In this document: piece after piece, positions 48,174 to 55,869 of the stretch
Numbering within the stretch: position 1 is the stretch's first letter
How the letters are laid out: each line of letters begins with the position of its first letter
NCBI RefSeq assembly: GCF_900176035.1
Contig: NZ_FWWT01000013.1
Span: 107,781-171,780, forward strand
Direction: 5' to 3'
DNA length: 64,000 nucleotides
Origin: Desulfonispora thiosulfatigenes DSM 11270
GTDB lineage: Bacteria > Bacillota > Peptococcia > Peptococcales > Desulfonisporaceae
The notes under the pieces: model-generated
What the model was told of the DNA's origin: nothing
The model's input: only the letters and a program-made list of their open reading frames with translations
Database searches by the model: none
Position numbers and translations under genes: made by a program

Positions 48174-48598
48174 GCTTATCCCCCTTTAACTATGTATAAT
48201 GTCCGGCTAATTTTCACAAAACTAGCAAAAAGATAAAGTTGATTAAAAAACATATCATGATAAATTTTTTTTACTTATCGATAATAGTATATATTTAGAC
48301 AAATTTCAACAATTGTGCGAAAATTCAGCGATTAAAAAATATTATCAATAGTATAAATAATATTCCATAACACATATAATCATTTGCTTATTAATTCTCC
48401 TTATGACCAATAAATTATTTTCTAACTTAAAATATTTAATCTATTATCTAGATTATCTCCATATTTCAGGGATATATGTAAGGTTTCTGTAAATAATTGA
48501 GCATTTAAATTAAGAAAAGATACTTGTTCTAATCTACTTTATTAAGCGATATATATAATAAATAAAAAGATTTTACTAAAACAAATAGGATGGTACAT
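48174..48598. other. Gene-free divergent region
   Basis: About 425 bp of A/T-rich DNA between the divergent AGCS copy 2 and CHAP genes. No open frame with a ribosome binding site is visible, and I found no glycine riboswitch core. Promoters for both genes should lie here, but no site is convincing. Confidence 0.5.
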
Positions 48599-49231
48599 AT
48601 GTTTAATTTTAGGTATATGCGTTATCGACACCTTAATTATAAAAGATTTTTTATCTATATTTTAATTTTGCTCAGTCTTATTTTTATACTAAAAGGGTGT
48701 TTTTCATCTAAGGAAAAAATAGAGCCATCACCTACACCCACGCCTTCAGTTCAGGAAGGTATGGATCAGTATAAGAACGTAGCTGTTTATTATAATGGGA
48801 CAGAGTATACAACATCTCATGGCAAGCATTATAGTGCAGATGGCTATTATTATGGACTTAAATGGCAATGTGTAGAGTATGTGAAGCGTTTTTATTACGA
48901 AGCTAAAAAACATCCCTTACCTAATTTATTTGGTAATGCTAAGGACTTTTATGATCCCAATTTAGCTCATGGTGAATTTAATGCTGATAGAGGATTAGTG
49001 CAATATAAAAATGGAGGAAATATTGCTCCTATGCCAGATGATATCCTCGTTTTCACGCATGCAACCTATGGTCATGTTGCTATTATTACGGAAGTTGGAT
49101 CAGATTATATCGAAATTATTCAACAAAATGTCGGTAATAAAACCAGAGAAAAATTTAAGTTAACAGTAAAAGGTAATAGTTATATTATAGAAGCTAAAAA
49201 TCCTCCTACCGTCTGGCTCCGCAAAATCTAA
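48599..49231 (+). CDS. CHAP-domain peptidoglycan hydrolase, membrane-anchored
   Basis: A 210-residue extracytoplasmic protein. An N-terminal hydrophobic segment (FFIYILILLSLIFIL) ends in LKGC, a possible but imperfect lipobox, followed by a Ser/Pro/Thr spacer. The CHAP domain has the catalytic Cys in LKWQCVEYVKRFYYE, the His in ATYGHVAIIT and the polar IIQQN. It should cleave amide or peptide bonds in peptidoglycan. Two ATGs lie close together (48590, 48599); AGGATGG precedes the second. Confidence 0.85.
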   Translation: MFNFRYMRYRHLNYKRFFIYILILLSLIFILKGCFSSKEKIEPSPTPTPSVQEGMDQYKNVAVYYNGTEYTTSHGKHYSADGYYYGLKWQCVEYVKRFYYEAKKHPLPNLFGNAKDFYDPNLAHGEFNADRGLVQYKNGGNIAPMPDDILVFTHATYGHVAIITEVGSDYIEIIQQNVGNKTREKFKLTVKGNSYIIEAKNPPTVWLRKI

Positions 49232-49244
49232 TATTAATTTACAT

Positions 49245-49302
49245 AAAAAAGGCTCTCCTTAAGTAGCAGGAACCATTTCCTAGCTATAAAGGAGAGTCTT
49301 TT
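49245..49302. terminator. Bidirectional terminator between the CHAP gene and thiE
   Basis: GGCTCTCCTT pairs with AAGGAGAGTC, with inner TAGC/GCTA and AGGAA/TTCCT pairs. A/T tracts on both sides serve both convergent genes. Confidence 0.9.
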
Positions 49303-49314
49303 ATAAGTTTTTCT

Positions 49315-49914
49315 CTATGGCAAAAGTTTATATTCATTATGTAAATTCTTTATTTTTTGATGTACATCACTTGCCTGCATAATCTCAGACATCAGAGCTG
49401 CACCTGTTGCCCCCGCCTTAAATACTTGGCTTAAATTATGAATATTTATCCCACCTAAGGCTATGACAGGAACTTGTACACGGGAAGTTATTTTTTCTAA
49501 CCATTTAATTCCTCTAGGAGCTAAACCCTTTTTACAATCTGTCGGAAAAATATGACTTGCTAAAAGATAGCTTGCCCCATTTTTACTGGCTGTTAAGGCT
49601 TCTTCTAAACTATGTACTGATACTCCTATTATCCCGGTAAAATCCGTCCTATCATTCATAAAATCAGTAAAAGAAATTTGAATACCTGTAGCCTTTATTT
49701 CCCTAGCAACCTTAAGATTTTCATTAATAATTAAGGAAGTATTAGTCCCTTTTGTTATTGCTTTAACCTTTATGGCCAATTGCAACAAATCAAACGAGTT
49801 TAAATCCTTTTCGCGTAAAATAATAGAGCCTACTCCTGCTTTTACAGCTTCCTCTATAATAGGCAAAAACCTTTCGGGTGATACTAATTTTCGATTAGTT
49901 ATGAAATAAATCAT
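49315..49914 (-). CDS. thiE: Thiamine phosphate synthase
   Basis: A 199-residue ThiE-like TIM barrel that joins hydroxymethylpyrimidine pyrophosphate to thiazole phosphate. The opening YFITNRKLVSPERFLP, the IILREKDL strand and the late VIALGGINIHNLSQVFKAG loop are typical. It is the last gene of the thiSFGHE cluster under TPP riboswitch control. Some relatives are TenI, which lacks the synthase activity; cluster context and the RxKD motif favour ThiE. Confidence 0.85.
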   Translation of the reverse strand: MIYFITNRKLVSPERFLPIIEEAVKAGVGSIILREKDLNSFDLLQLAIKVKAITKGTNTSLIINENLKVAREIKATGIQISFTDFMNDRTDFTGIIGVSVHSLEEALTASKNGASYLLASHIFPTDCKKGLAPRGIKWLEKITSRVQVPVIALGGINIHNLSQVFKAGATGAALMSEIMQASDVHQKIKNLHNEYKLLP

Positions 49915-49987
49915 CTTTTCATCCTATTCTTAAATTTACAATTATTTAACCGCTTAAACATACTATTATATACTTTCTTACTCTTCT

Positions 49988-51115
49988 CTAATAATTAGAC
50001 AAAGCCTCATCAGCAAGGGGCATCCAGTCTTTAAAGATTGGTTGATAACCTCTAGCTAAAATTGCATCTCTCATTTCCTCAACATTCCTATTATCAGCAA
50101 TTTCAAACTGAGGGTCTTGATGTTCTTCTGTTGTATGACCTCCAACCTCTGTACTAACCCCCGCAGACATTTTTGTTACCCCAAGGGATAAAATATTATT
50201 TCTAAATTCTGCACTTTCTCTAGTTGAAATTGTTATACCTGCTCGTGGAATAAATAATCTATATGCAAACATTATTTGTAATAAACTAGGGTCATCAACA
50301 TGATAAACTTCATCAAAAACTCCAACATGAGGTCTAATTCTAGGTGGAGAAATACTTATATCTACTTCTGGGTATTTATTTTGCAGATAATCAGCATGAA
50401 GTCCCGTTATAAAAGCTTCTTTACGCCATTTATTAAGGCCTAGTAATGCTCCAATATTAACTGTTCTCATTCCTGCCTTACAAGCTCTTTCGGGTGCATC
50501 AATTCTAAAGCGATAATTCTTTTTCTCTCCACTTAAGTGCACCTTATCATAAATTTCTTCATTATATACCTCTTGATAAATAGTAAAACCATCAACACCA
50601 GCATTTACTACCTTTTTATATTCATCTTGAGTTAACGCATAAATTTCAATTGAAATAGATGTAAAATATTTCTTTAATACTTGAACTGAATCAACGATAT
50701 ACTCAACAGGCGTTATTTCTCTAGATCCCCCTGTTAAGATTAAAATATGTTGTAAACCAGTTTTAGCTATAGCAGCAGCTTCAATCTCTATTTCCTCCAT
50801 ACTTAACCTTTTTCTGAAAATATGGTTTTCTGCATTATATGTACAATATACACAGCGATTAGTACAATAATTAGATAAATACATCGGTGTAAATAATAAA
50901 ATGCTTTTACCGAAGTGTTGCTGAGTTAGTCTTTGTGCTTTTCTAGCCATTGGCTCTAAGAATTTACTGGCCTGTGGTGATAAAAGAGTTAGTAAATCCC
51001 ATTGATCTAATCTATCTTTATTTAAAGATCTTAAAACATCATTTTCAGTAACCTTTTCAAAAAATTCCTCAACTTCAAAATCCTTATATTTTTCATAAAC
51101 ATTATAAAAACTCAT
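49988..51115 (-). CDS. thiH: 2-iminoacetate synthase ThiH
   Basis: A radical-SAM lyase of about 375 residues that makes dehydroglycine from tyrosine for thiazole synthesis, used in anaerobes in place of ThiO. The cluster motif is YLSNYCTNRCVYCTYNAEN (C-x3-C-x2-C). Later marks are HILILTGGSRE and the C-terminal EHQDPQFEIADNR. The start is ATG at 51115, which overlaps the thiG stop as TAATG, with AAGGTG before it; the TTG at 51121 is less likely. Confidence 0.95.
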   Translation of the reverse strand: MSFYNVYEKYKDFEVEEFFEKVTENDVLRSLNKDRLDQWDLLTLLSPQASKFLEPMARKAQRLTQQHFGKSILLFTPMYLSNYCTNRCVYCTYNAENHIFRKRLSMEEIEIEAAAIAKTGLQHILILTGGSREITPVEYIVDSVQVLKKYFTSISIEIYALTQDEYKKVVNAGVDGFTIYQEVYNEEIYDKVHLSGEKKNYRFRIDAPERACKAGMRTVNIGALLGLNKWRKEAFITGLHADYLQNKYPEVDISISPPRIRPHVGVFDEVYHVDDPSLLQIMFAYRLFIPRAGITISTRESAEFRNNILSLGVTKMSAGVSTEVGGHTTEEHQDPQFEIADNRNVEEMRDAILARGYQPIFKDWMPLADEALSNY

Positions 51116-51894
51116 TAGCAAGCACCTTCATTCAAAAATCCTGTTAGAGGCGAAGATGCACTTGCAAAATGTCTTTCAGGTCCAAATTTTGAAAGATACG
51201 CCATGCGACCAGCTTTTACTGCCATGGAAAAGGCTTCTGCCATTTGAATTGGGTCACTACTAGTGGCAATTGCCGTATTTACTAGAACTGCCCCTGCTCC
51301 CATTTCCATTGCTTCAGCTGCTTCAGAAGGTTTGCCGATACCAGCATCAACGATAATTGGCACATCTTTAATTTCATCGATCATAATTTGTACTAATTCT
51401 TTAGTTCTAATTCCTCTATTAGTTCCAATTGGAGAACCTAGTGGCATCACAGCTGCAGCTCCTGCTTCTACCATTCTTTTAGCTGCCATTAAATCTGGGC
51501 TCATATAAGGAAGAACGATAAAGCCTTCTTTTGCTAATATTTCTGTTGCTTTAGTTGTTTCATAATTATCTGGTAATAAATATTTACTATCAGAAATAAC
51601 CTCTATTTTAATCCAATTACCACACCCAGAAGCTCTTGCAAGTCTTGCTATTCTTACTGCTTCCTCAGCATTTCTAGCTCCTGATGTATTAGGAAGAAAG
51701 ATACATTGCTTTGGGATAAAGTCTAAAATATTTTCTTCTTTAGAATTAATATCTACTCTTCTTAAAGCCATGGTAATTACTTTACTACCACTTTTTTGAA
51801 TTGCATCATACATAATTCTATGATTTGGATACTTTCCAGTACCTATTAATAATCTATTATCTAAACTGTGTCCACCTATATTTAATTTATCCAT
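51115..51894 (-). CDS. thiG: Thiazole synthase
   Basis: A ThiG of about 259 residues that condenses deoxyxylulose phosphate, ThiS thiocarboxylate and dehydroglycine. Features are [28 protein letters not shown] with the Schiff-base lysine region further on, IKIEVI, and the phosphate-binding [19 protein letters not shown]. The start is ATG 51894 with TTGGAGTG upstream; the longer frame start at 51915 lacks one. It lies between thiF and thiH. Confidence 0.95.
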   Translation of the reverse strand: MDKLNIGGHSLDNRLLIGTGKYPNHRIMYDAIQKSGSKVITMALRRVDINSKEENILDFIPKQCIFLPNTSGARNAEEAVRIARLARASGCGNWIKIEVISDSKYLLPDNYETTKATEILAKEGFIVLPYMSPDLMAAKRMVEAGAAAVMPLGSPIGTNRGIRTKELVQIMIDEIKDVPIIVDAGIGKPSEAAEAMEMGAGAVLVNTAIATSSDPIQMAEAFSMAVKAGRMAYLSKFGPERHFASASSPLTGFLNEGAC

Positions 51895-51918
51895 TATTAT
51901 CACTCCAATTTTCATTTT

Positions 51919-52725
51919 TTAAACTTCTGTTTCACCTAAAATAATTCTTAAAACTGTATTTGCTTGATGATTTGCTGCTATAGCAACCCTAGGGGCCATT
52001 AGCCCGCAACCCATCTGTACTTCTGAAAAATCATCACCAATTAAATAAAAGTTATCTCTAATTTTTTTGGTTTTAATTGTATTATTAGAAAAATATCCTG
52101 CCATACCTGAAGCTGCCACAATTATTTTTTCTTTATCTTTTGTTAATACTGTATTTACTAAATTTGCTTTACTTTCTGGATTGTCTAAAGCTTCTACAAT
52201 AATCTCTACTTCTTTAAAACAATCTATGAGGTTATCTTGATCTAAAAATATGTCTTTTGTCTCTATTTTTACAAAGGGATTTATCTCTTTAATTAATTCT
52301 TCTAAAGCTTTTGTTTTCATCATCCCTATATGTCTGGTAAAATATTGTTGTCTATTTAAATTACTTGGTTCGACTCGGTCAAAGTCAACCAAGATTAATT
52401 TACCGATACCTAGTCTAGCAAGAGAAATTGCTACATTAGAACCGAGTCCCCCTAGTCCTGCTATTCCTACAATGGATTTTTTTACTTTAGCATGAACTCC
52501 TGGGGTGTGCCTGGCTACTAAAAGTGCTTCTAATTCTTCTTTACTAGGTATCTGGCCTTTTTTTATAAATGTTATCCTATCATCTTGATTTAATATCCTA
52601 TCTTTAGTTATAGGGGCTCCATTTAAAACAATGATATTTGTGTCTTTTTTCACAATGTCCTTTAATTCAAATAAAGATGTGCCCTCTTTTATTTCTTTAG
52701 GATTTTCATTAACATATACCTTCAT
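51919..52725 (-). CDS. thiF: ThiF family adenylyltransferase with N-terminal ThiS-like domain
   Basis: A 268-residue protein. The N-terminal 65 residues resemble a second ThiS/MoaD fold (MKVYVNENPKEIKEGTSLF, then FIKKGQIP). The rest is the ThiF/E1-like adenylation domain with the nucleotide loop VGIAGLGGLGSNVAISLARL, the arginine finger in NLNRQQYF and MKTKALEELI. The start is ATG 52725, one base after the thiS stop and behind GGGAGG. This fused form is known in Clostridia as ThiF family 2. The N-terminal part lacks the terminal Gly-Gly, so it is unlikely to act as a sulfur carrier itself. Confidence 0.9.
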   Translation of the reverse strand: MKVYVNENPKEIKEGTSLFELKDIVKKDTNIIVLNGAPITKDRILNQDDRITFIKKGQIPSKEELEALLVARHTPGVHAKVKKSIVGIAGLGGLGSNVAISLARLGIGKLILVDFDRVEPSNLNRQQYFTRHIGMMKTKALEELIKEINPFVKIETKDIFLDQDNLIDCFKEVEIIVEALDNPESKANLVNTVLTKDKEKIIVAASGMAGYFSNNTIKTKKIRDNFYLIGDDFSEVQMGCGLMAPRVAIAANHQANTVLRIILGETEV

Positions 52726-52726
52726 C

Positions 52727-52921
52727 CTAACCTCCCCCCATGAACGTAACAATTTCTACCTTGTCATCTTGATTAAGCTTTGTTTCAGCATATTTATCTT
52801 TAGGTATAATCTCTAAATTTATTTCAATAATTACCTTGTCTTCTTTGATATCTAGTTTGCACAACATTTCACTAACGCTTATTCCTACTTCAAGATAACT
52901 TTCTTGTCCATTAATTTTCAT
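52727..52921 (-). CDS. thiS: Sulfur carrier protein ThiS
   Basis: A 64-residue ubiquitin-fold protein that carries sulfur as a C-terminal thiocarboxylate after activation by ThiF. It ends in VTFMGGG, with the needed terminal Gly-Gly, then TAG. The beta-grasp pattern is visible (MKINGQESYLEVGISVSEML, then NLEIIPKDKYAETKLNQDD). It is the first gene after the TPP riboswitch, with the SD within GGAGGCG. Confidence 0.93.
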   Translation of the reverse strand: MKINGQESYLEVGISVSEMLCKLDIKEDKVIIEINLEIIPKDKYAETKLNQDDKVEIVTFMGGG

Positions 52922-52949
52922 TTTATCGCCTCCTTTTTCTTAAATAAAA

Positions 52950-53095
52950 AAAATGCAAACCCCTAAGGATTTGCATTAATATTAAAAATAAAATTAATCG
53001 CTGAACATCCCTACGTTGGTACTAACCAAATCAGGTTCGAAGGGTAAGAGATAACATCTCACTTTCAGCCTATCAGTATAGGTTCCCCTTGTTCC
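52950..53095 (-). promoter_or_regulatory. TPP (thiamine) riboswitch with terminator
   Basis: The minus strand contains the aptamer core AGGGGAACC, GGCTGAAAG, ACCCTTCGAACCTGAT, TTGGTTAGTACCAACG and TAGGGATG (53003-53095). It is followed by the stem ATGCAAA...TTTGCAT and a T tract (52945-52977). TPP binding would terminate transcription before thiS. Confidence 0.95.
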
Positions 53096-53291
53096 GTAAA
53101 TATTTAATTACTCATAGTATAATGAATATTTTAATAAATGTAAAGAGTATTTCAAATTATCTTTATATTAATGTCAATTATTAATATCCTTACCTTTATA
53201 GCCGCTTTTCTTATTAATACAGTAACCAAAACTAATCACGAGAATATGATAAATTATAACCACGAAAAGTTAATTTGAAAGGAGTAGTTTA

Positions 53292-53639
53292 ATGTATAAT
53301 AGTCAAAATTATATGTATAATCAAATGCCAATGATGAGTCAACAGCAACCTCAACAGCAATTTAACCCATTTAATCCATTTTTCCCGTTTCCACAAAATA
53401 GATCTGTTATAGATGCCGGATCTGCTGTAAAAAATCGTACTGGAGAATTAAATATCAGGTTTAATCGTAGATTTTCAAGCCCTCCAATAGTAATTGTAAC
53501 TTCCTATTGGAAAGGTCAAGGAAGTCAAGTATCATTTGTAGATACCGTTACAAGAGTAAATCGTAATGGTTTTACCGTGGTTAGCGATAATGCTGCTAGT
53601 AATTATTATGTGAATTGGGTAGCTGTTTTACCAGAGTAA
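53292..53639 (+). CDS. Small H-type lectin domain protein
   Basis: A 115-residue protein. The N-terminal 35 residues are rich in Asn, Met, Gln, Pro and Phe (QQQPQQQFNPFNPFFPF). The remainder looks like an H-type lectin domain, a trimeric sugar-binding beta fold: NIRFNRRFSSPPIVIVTSYW, then FVDTVTRVNRNGFTVVSDNA and YYVNWVAVLPE. There is no signal peptide or lipobox, so whether it is exported (perhaps spore- or sheath-bound) is unknown. It has a GAAAGGAG binding site and a strong terminator, and is monocistronic. Confidence 0.75.
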   Translation: MYNSQNYMYNQMPMMSQQQPQQQFNPFNPFFPFPQNRSVIDAGSAVKNRTGELNIRFNRRFSSPPIVIVTSYWKGQGSQVSFVDTVTRVNRNGFTVVSDNAASNYYVNWVAVLPE

Positions 53640-53654
53640 GAGTAAGAAAAGGGC

Positions 53655-53692
53655 CGTCTCGACTTAAATCAAAAAGCCGAGACGCTTTTTTT
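53655..53692 (+). terminator. Terminator of the H-type lectin gene
   Basis: CGTCTCGACTT and AAGCCGAGACG pair, followed by a tract of seven T residues. It lies between convergent genes and may serve both. Confidence 0.9.
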
Positions 53693-53713
53693 ATTTGTTC
53701 AGGTTATATATCT

Positions 53714-55765
53714 TTATTTCAGTTTAAACTTTTGCACTACTGCATTTAATTCTTCGGCAATTTTTACTTGATGGAGAGCCGAATCTGCAATATTATCAAT
53801 TGCTGTGGTAGTTTCATTAATACTCATTGCAATTTGCTGGGTACCTGCCGAAGTTCCTTCTGCTGTTGCCGATACAGCTTCCATAGCTATAGATATTTCT
53901 TCACTAGATCTCTTGATACTTTCCATGCTAATGCTCATTTCTTCTGACAATGTCCATAACTCTTCTGCATCTTCAGAATATTGTGAGCCAAATTGTAGCA
54001 TTTTTTCATAATCTTCATTTACTTTAGTATCAATAAACTCTAAAATTCCTTCAGAGTTCTCTGCTAAATTATAAAAAGAACTTTGTACTTGAGTGGTAAT
54101 AGATTGGATATCCTGAACAGTATGTGCTGATTGTTCAGCCAGTTTACGTACTTCGTCTGCGACTACGGCAAATCCTCTACCCTGATCTCCAGCCCTAGCT
54201 GCTTCAATTGCTGCATTTAAAGCTAATAAATTAGTTTGAGCTGCAATATCTGAAATAACCATTGCCATTTTACTAATTTCTTCTACTACCTTTCCTTGTT
54301 CTAAGGCTTCTTGAATACTTGCTTGTTTTTCAGCATACATAGCCTTTTCTGTTTTTTGAGCATCTTCAATTTGTACTTTAATTACTTCTGCCCTCTGGGC
54401 TATTTTTTTACTTGCTTCACTTACGTCTTTAGACTTTTGACTTACTTTCCTGGTTGAATCAGCTACTTCTTGACTAGATGCTGTTATTTCTTCTGTGCTT
54501 GCACTTGACTCCTCCGTACTTGAAGCAATTTCTTGTGTTCCAATATCAATAGTTGTGGCTTTAGCCTTTATTTCATCTAATGTTCCTGAAAGTTCTTGAC
54601 TATAGACATTTAAGGTCGAAGCACCATTTATTACCTTATCTATTACCTCTCTTAAATTAGAAAGCATAGTATTGCATGACCTACTTAACCTTCCTAATTC
54701 ATCATTTGAGGTAATTTCTAATTCTTTAATACTCAAGTTTCCTTGGGCTATTTCCTGGGAAAATTTCATTAGCTTTTTAATTGGTTTAATTATTATTGAA
54801 CAGACTACAAAAAATAATACACCTACTAAAACTAATAGAGCTATCAATCCTTGCGTGATACTTCTATTAACCATTTTTTTAATTGGACCTGTAATCACGC
54901 TTTTTGGGGTCATTATTCCTACCGACCATTTTGCAGATTTTACAGGTGAATAAAATACACAATAATCTTCATTTTCAAAATTAATTTCCTTCCAGCCAAA
55001 TTCACCACTAATCATTTCCCTCGCAACTACCCCTACATCTCCTTCACGCTCAGTAGCATTTGCCTTCATGACTAATTCTTCATCTGGGTGAGCTAAGTAG
55101 CAACCTTCTTTATCTAATAAATAGGCATACCCATCACCTGTTTCTAATTTAGCTAAAACATCATTAATGGAATCTAAGCTAATATCAATAACCAATAATC
55201 CTAGAAAATTCCCACTATTATCATTTACAGGAGTAGTAATTGATAAAACTAAACCTCCTGTGATTAGATCCGTATATGGCTTAGTATAACAAAGTCCTTT
55301 TTCACTTTTTCCTTCCACATACCAGCTTCTTTTATCATTACGAAAATCTTCTGGTTGAATAAACTGGGTGGCATCAAAATAATTTTGACTTTTTTCCGAT
55401 GCAAAGTAAATCGTTAAAATATTTTCATCTTCATCCGTTATTGTTTTGATATCTTTGTAAAATTCCTGATACTCAGGTCGATTTAAATATGTCGCTAAAT
55501 CTCTTGACTCTGTAATGGCAGCAAAATTCTTAACAGAATCAGTTTTTGCTACATTATGTAGGACATATCCATACATATTTAAGTAATCATTCATTTCTGA
55601 TGCAGTTCGTTTAGCCATTTCAATACCTGTGTTTTGTATGCCTTCTGCTCCTACTTTATTAATGGTATAAGCATTTGTGGCAATAATGATCGATAATCCT
55701 AGTAAAATTAAAACAATTGTTGGCACTAAAATTTTAATTGCTAGTGAATTTTTTAAACGATTCAT
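53714..55765 (-). CDS. Methyl-accepting chemotaxis protein with dCache-like sensor
   Basis: A chemoreceptor of about 683 residues, related in layout to the one at 27849. It has TM1 ([18 protein letters not shown]), a double-Cache sensor ([19 protein letters not shown] and [18 protein letters not shown]), TM2 ([15 protein letters not shown]), HAMP and the signalling domain with [20 protein letters not shown]. It carries the EQGKVV insert before the tip. The start is ATG 55765 behind GGAGGG. No riboswitch is visible upstream, in contrast to the 27849 receptor. Confidence 0.93.
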   Translation of the reverse strand: MNRLKNSLAIKILVPTIVLILLGLSIIIATNAYTINKVGAEGIQNTGIEMAKRTASEMNDYLNMYGYVLHNVAKTDSVKNFAAITESRDLATYLNRPEYQEFYKDIKTITDEDENILTIYFASEKSQNYFDATQFIQPEDFRNDKRSWYVEGKSEKGLCYTKPYTDLITGGLVLSITTPVNDNSGNFLGLLVIDISLDSINDVLAKLETGDGYAYLLDKEGCYLAHPDEELVMKANATEREGDVGVVAREMISGEFGWKEINFENEDYCVFYSPVKSAKWSVGIMTPKSVITGPIKKMVNRSITQGLIALLVLVGVLFFVVCSIIIKPIKKLMKFSQEIAQGNLSIKELEITSNDELGRLSRSCNTMLSNLREVIDKVINGASTLNVYSQELSGTLDEIKAKATTIDIGTQEIASSTEESSASTEEITASSQEVADSTRKVSQKSKDVSEASKKIAQRAEVIKVQIEDAQKTEKAMYAEKQASIQEALEQGKVVEEISKMAMVISDIAAQTNLLALNAAIEAARAGDQGRGFAVVADEVRKLAEQSAHTVQDIQSITTQVQSSFYNLAENSEGILEFIDTKVNEDYEKMLQFGSQYSEDAEELWTLSEEMSISMESIKRSSEEISIAMEAVSATAEGTSAGTQQIAMSINETTTAIDNIADSALHQVKIAEELNAVVQKFKLK

Positions 55766-55869
55766 AAATTTCCCTCCACACAATATTGCAAATATTTATG
55801 TATATATTCTTTATATTTTTAACAATTCCTCTCTTAAAATAATTCTTTTATGCATTTAATAAATTATCC

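Noticed and set aside
46279..48598. Glycine riboswitch for the AGCS symporters
   Set aside because: The conserved tandem aptamer core was not found in either leader.
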